Below the pieces are notes generated by a model. That model did no database searches and was not told the origin of the DNA. It saw only the letters and a program-made list of their open reading frames with translations. Positions 51,303 to 52,951 of a stretch of DNA of 52,951 nucleotides are shown here, piece by piece. Source of the stretch: Spirochaetaceae bacterium (lineage in GTDB: Bacteria > Spirochaetota > Spirochaetia > CADAEX01). Location: positions 1 through 52,951 of the forward strand of contig WQZP01000017.1 of the NCBI GenBank assembly GCA_009780675.1. The letters run 5' to 3'. The position numbers were made by a program, and so were the translations under genes. Within the stretch, counting starts at the first letter, position 1; every line of letters begins with the position of its first letter.

Positions 51303-51488
51303 TTATGGATTTGAACATACCTTATATTGATTAAAATCCGCAACACCTTGTTCTGTAAAAACAAAAGGCATAAAACGTCTTTCACCGTGTTGATTTTTTT
51401 GACCATTTTTGCGGTGCCATTTTGTTACCGCATAACCCATGCCTGATGTGGCTCTGATTGCAAAGCCTGCAGGGAACTGTGCCGCCAT
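51303..51488 (-). pseudogene. Remnant of an ORF6N-type (phage antirepressor-like) gene
   Basis: A 61-codon frame contains ERRFMPFVFTEQGVA, the diagnostic block of ORF6N/KilA-type proteins, preceded by a basic stretch. The rest of the domain and its C-terminus are missing, so it is a fragment. The start of the frame overlaps the tail of the FN3 gene remnant. Confidence 0.6.
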
Positions 51489-51570
51489 TGATAGTTAATA
51501 GTCCGCCTGACTGTATTACGACAACATTGTCTGCGGTATTTTCATTTGTAACATTGGCCGCGTCCTGAAC
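51478..51570 (-). pseudogene. Out-of-frame tail of the FN3 lipoprotein
   Basis: In a frame different from that of 51574-52518, the minus strand reads VQDAANVTNENTADNVVVIQ followed by SGGLLTINGGT, a typical beta-solenoid or adhesin-like pattern. It looks like the continuation of the FN3 gene after a frameshift and is cut by the ORF6N remnant. Confidence 0.4.
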
Positions 51571-51573
51571 CGG

Positions 51574-52518
51574 TTATAATATACTGACCGCGGGGGTCCT
51601 TGTTGCGGTCACTTCTGGACCACTCCCAACAGCGTTTACTGCCCTGACCCAGAATGTATATGGTGTTCCGTTGGTCAGGTCTGTGAAGGTGTGGGTAGTC
51701 GCAGTAACAGGATTTGGACTTATCCAATTCACACCACTATCTCTTGACACCTCGTATCCGGTAATCGTACTGCCGCCATTATCCAACGGCGCTGCCCAGG
51801 TAAGTGGAATTCGCGTATTTCCTGTTGCAGCTGTGAAGTTTTGCGGAGCGCCGGGGACAGTGGGCGTCGTTGCTGCTGCGCTTGCGTGTAGACCATATCC
51901 AATAACGTTAACTGCCCTGACCCGGAATGTATATTGTGTTCCGTCAATCAGGTTTGTAAAGGTGTATGTATATGCAGGATAAGGAAGATCTACCCACCTC
52001 GCACCATCATCACTTGATACCTGGTATTCGGTAATTACGGCGCCGCCGTCACTTGCAGGCGTTTCCCAGCTAAGTGTAATTGATCCGATGCCTGGCACTG
52101 CTGTAACGTATAACGGAATGCCGGGAAAGGTGGCTGGTGCATCAGGCATAACAACAAAGCGCACTGGAAAAGAGACGTTGATTCCATTCCCGCCGCGAAC
52201 ACGAACCGTACTTGTGTGTACCCCTTCGGGAAGGTCAGCATTGGGTCTGACAACCAGTGTATTATTGCTTCCATCACTTGCAATTGAGTTAATAGTAGAA
52301 ACGCCAGTGGAAGCGGCAGATGAATTAAAAGGGCCGGTAATTTCAACCGTAAGAGGCCCTGTGGCGTTTCCAGCGAAATTGTAAATATATACATTCAATT
52401 CTGGTATGTTGTTTGCTGAATACCCAGGAAGGCGGGGAGAAAAATGATATACCCCAGCCGAGTCCCGGGTAAATCCTCTTAAAACAACCCCATAATCATA
52501 TATACTTATAATCGGCAT
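51574..52518 (-). pseudogene. FN3 lipoprotein, C-terminal part (frame-shifted)
   Basis: 314 residues with a beta-rich N-terminal region and two fibronectin type III domains (about 135-220 and 222-310: ITLSWETPASDGGAVITEYQVS, IPLTWAAPLDNGGSTITGYEVS). It lacks a signal peptide. The preceding frame (52496-52771) supplies a lipoprotein signal and overlaps it by 23 bp, which suggests one ancestral gene of about 400 codons broken by a small frameshift near TATATATG (about 52497-52504). A sequencing error or a slippery site is also possible. Confidence 0.6.
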
Positions 52519-52771
52519 ATCTTTGCATGTTTATTGGAACATTGTTATTTGACCCGAGTACGACGTTTGTCCCACCAGTCCCATGAGCATAATTAAAACC
52601 ATTTATAGTGGCAAATACAGTACTGCCGGCGGGTAAGCGTATGGTGGCAGTTCTGGTTCCGCTTCCCATATCCTCAAAATAGGAGTTATCCTCTGAATTA
52701 GGGATAAAGCAGGCTGAAAGCAGCATTATGCCGAGTATAAGGATAAATGAAATTATTATTTTTGTTTTCAT
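52496..52771 (-). pseudogene. FN3 lipoprotein, N-terminal part (frame-shifted)
   Basis: 91 residues: signal MKTKIIISFILILGIMLLSAC with lipobox Cys21, then a short acidic and beta-rich stretch, ending at a stop inside the start of the FN3 part. The ATG at 52771 has GGGAGG upstream. On its own it has no functional domain. It is transcribed away from the second recombinase cassette. Confidence 0.6.
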
Positions 52772-52812
52772 TTTTTCCTCCCTCTTTTTATAATTTAACG
52801 GATCTTCCAAGG

Positions 52813-52848
52813 AGTGGGTAAATCAAATGACCGTTTTTTTTACACAGT
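52813..52848 (+). repeat. 36-bp recombination-site-like repeat, L2
   Basis: Starts AGTGGGTAAA and ends TTTACACAGT (a dyad), with CCGTTTTTTTT in place of the CTCGTTTATTTT core of L1 and R1. Same length and same position relative to a recombinase 3' end as L1 (25 bp past the stop). It lies 42 bp upstream of the lipoprotein start codon at 52771. Confidence 0.7.
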
Positions 52849-52873
52849 TGCACCATTTGACTATACAATGTCT

Positions 52874-52951
52874 TCACGCAGCATTGCAAGACATGTTTTT
52901 GATAAATGTGAAAACGGTCTTACGGCACACGCCGAACCTTCGGGCAATAGA
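52874..52951 (-). CDS. Second serine recombinase, 3' end only (cut by window)
   Basis: The 25 visible codons read SIARRFGVCRKTVFTFIKN..., closely matching the HTH end of the recombinase at 47609-48223 (SIARKFGVSRKTIISFAKN). The stop is TGA (52876-52874). The rest lies beyond the window. Its divergence shows that it is a related cassette and not a copy artefact. Confidence 0.8.
   Translation of the reverse strand, partial: SIARRFGVCRKTVFTFIKNMSCNAA

Overview
The window is AT-rich bacterial DNA that reads as a spirochaete, most likely a Treponema of the gut-associated (termite-type) group. The grounds are a class I (archaeal-type) lysyl-tRNA synthetase, many lipoproteins with an almost identical 24-residue signal peptide (MKNTFKFLG...TITAC), FN3/BspA/InlB-type surface lipoproteins, and an anaerobic electron-bifurcating flavoenzyme operon. 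The assignment is inference from gene content; there is no rRNA gene to confirm it.

Layout. 1-5340: an AAA ATPase bracketed by a perfect 66-bp direct repeat, then a leftward operon (small membrane protein, MinD/ParA-type ATPase, lgt, fic). 5425-10212: three paralogous leftward lipoprotein genes, each followed by the same hairpin; two share a duplicated structured leader. 10336-16494: mostly rightward housekeeping genes (S41 protease, YjbQ, RsmE, WecG/TagA glycosyltransferase, thioredoxin, CoA-binding protein, DUF3943 protein). 16551-17776: RseC-like protein and a YmdB-like protein that has lost several metal ligands. 17896-18535: tRNA-Leu(CAG), a one-domain EamA protein and a broken second copy of the tRNA 3' half. 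18662-24429: acyl-CoA ligase, hisA, a fused homocysteine methyltransferase/methylene-THF reductase, a HAD hydrolase and an XRE regulator. 24855-26637: a lipoprotein with the same class of leader, then an MNT/HEPN pair. 26743-33735: exo/endonuclease-type lipoprotein, clpP, era, lysS, a tiny triple zinc-module protein, rlpA, a membrane protein and a TetR regulator. 33728-38089: a three-gene NuoE/NuoF/NfnB-like operon resembling Stn-type electron-bifurcating transhydrogenases. 38295-47091: alpha/beta hydrolase, then the alpha-2-macroglobulin/PbpC pair. 47536-52951: a recombinase-driven accessory region.

The most interesting part is the right end. A small serine recombinase gene (47609-48223) lies between two inverted 36-bp sites with dyad-symmetric ends. 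A third site of the same length and pattern sits at 52813-52848, beside the 3' end of a second recombinase gene cut by the window edge. Surface-type lipoprotein genes are transcribed away from each cassette. This looks like a self-contained DNA-inversion or mobile-cassette system that could phase-vary the neighbouring lipoproteins. Two classes of conserved leader element upstream of lipoprotein genes (A: 6656-6770, 9868-9981, 24855-24966; B: 8430-8467, 48362-48399) suggest a second, RNA- or operator-level layer of control. Both proposals are inference from sequence patterns.
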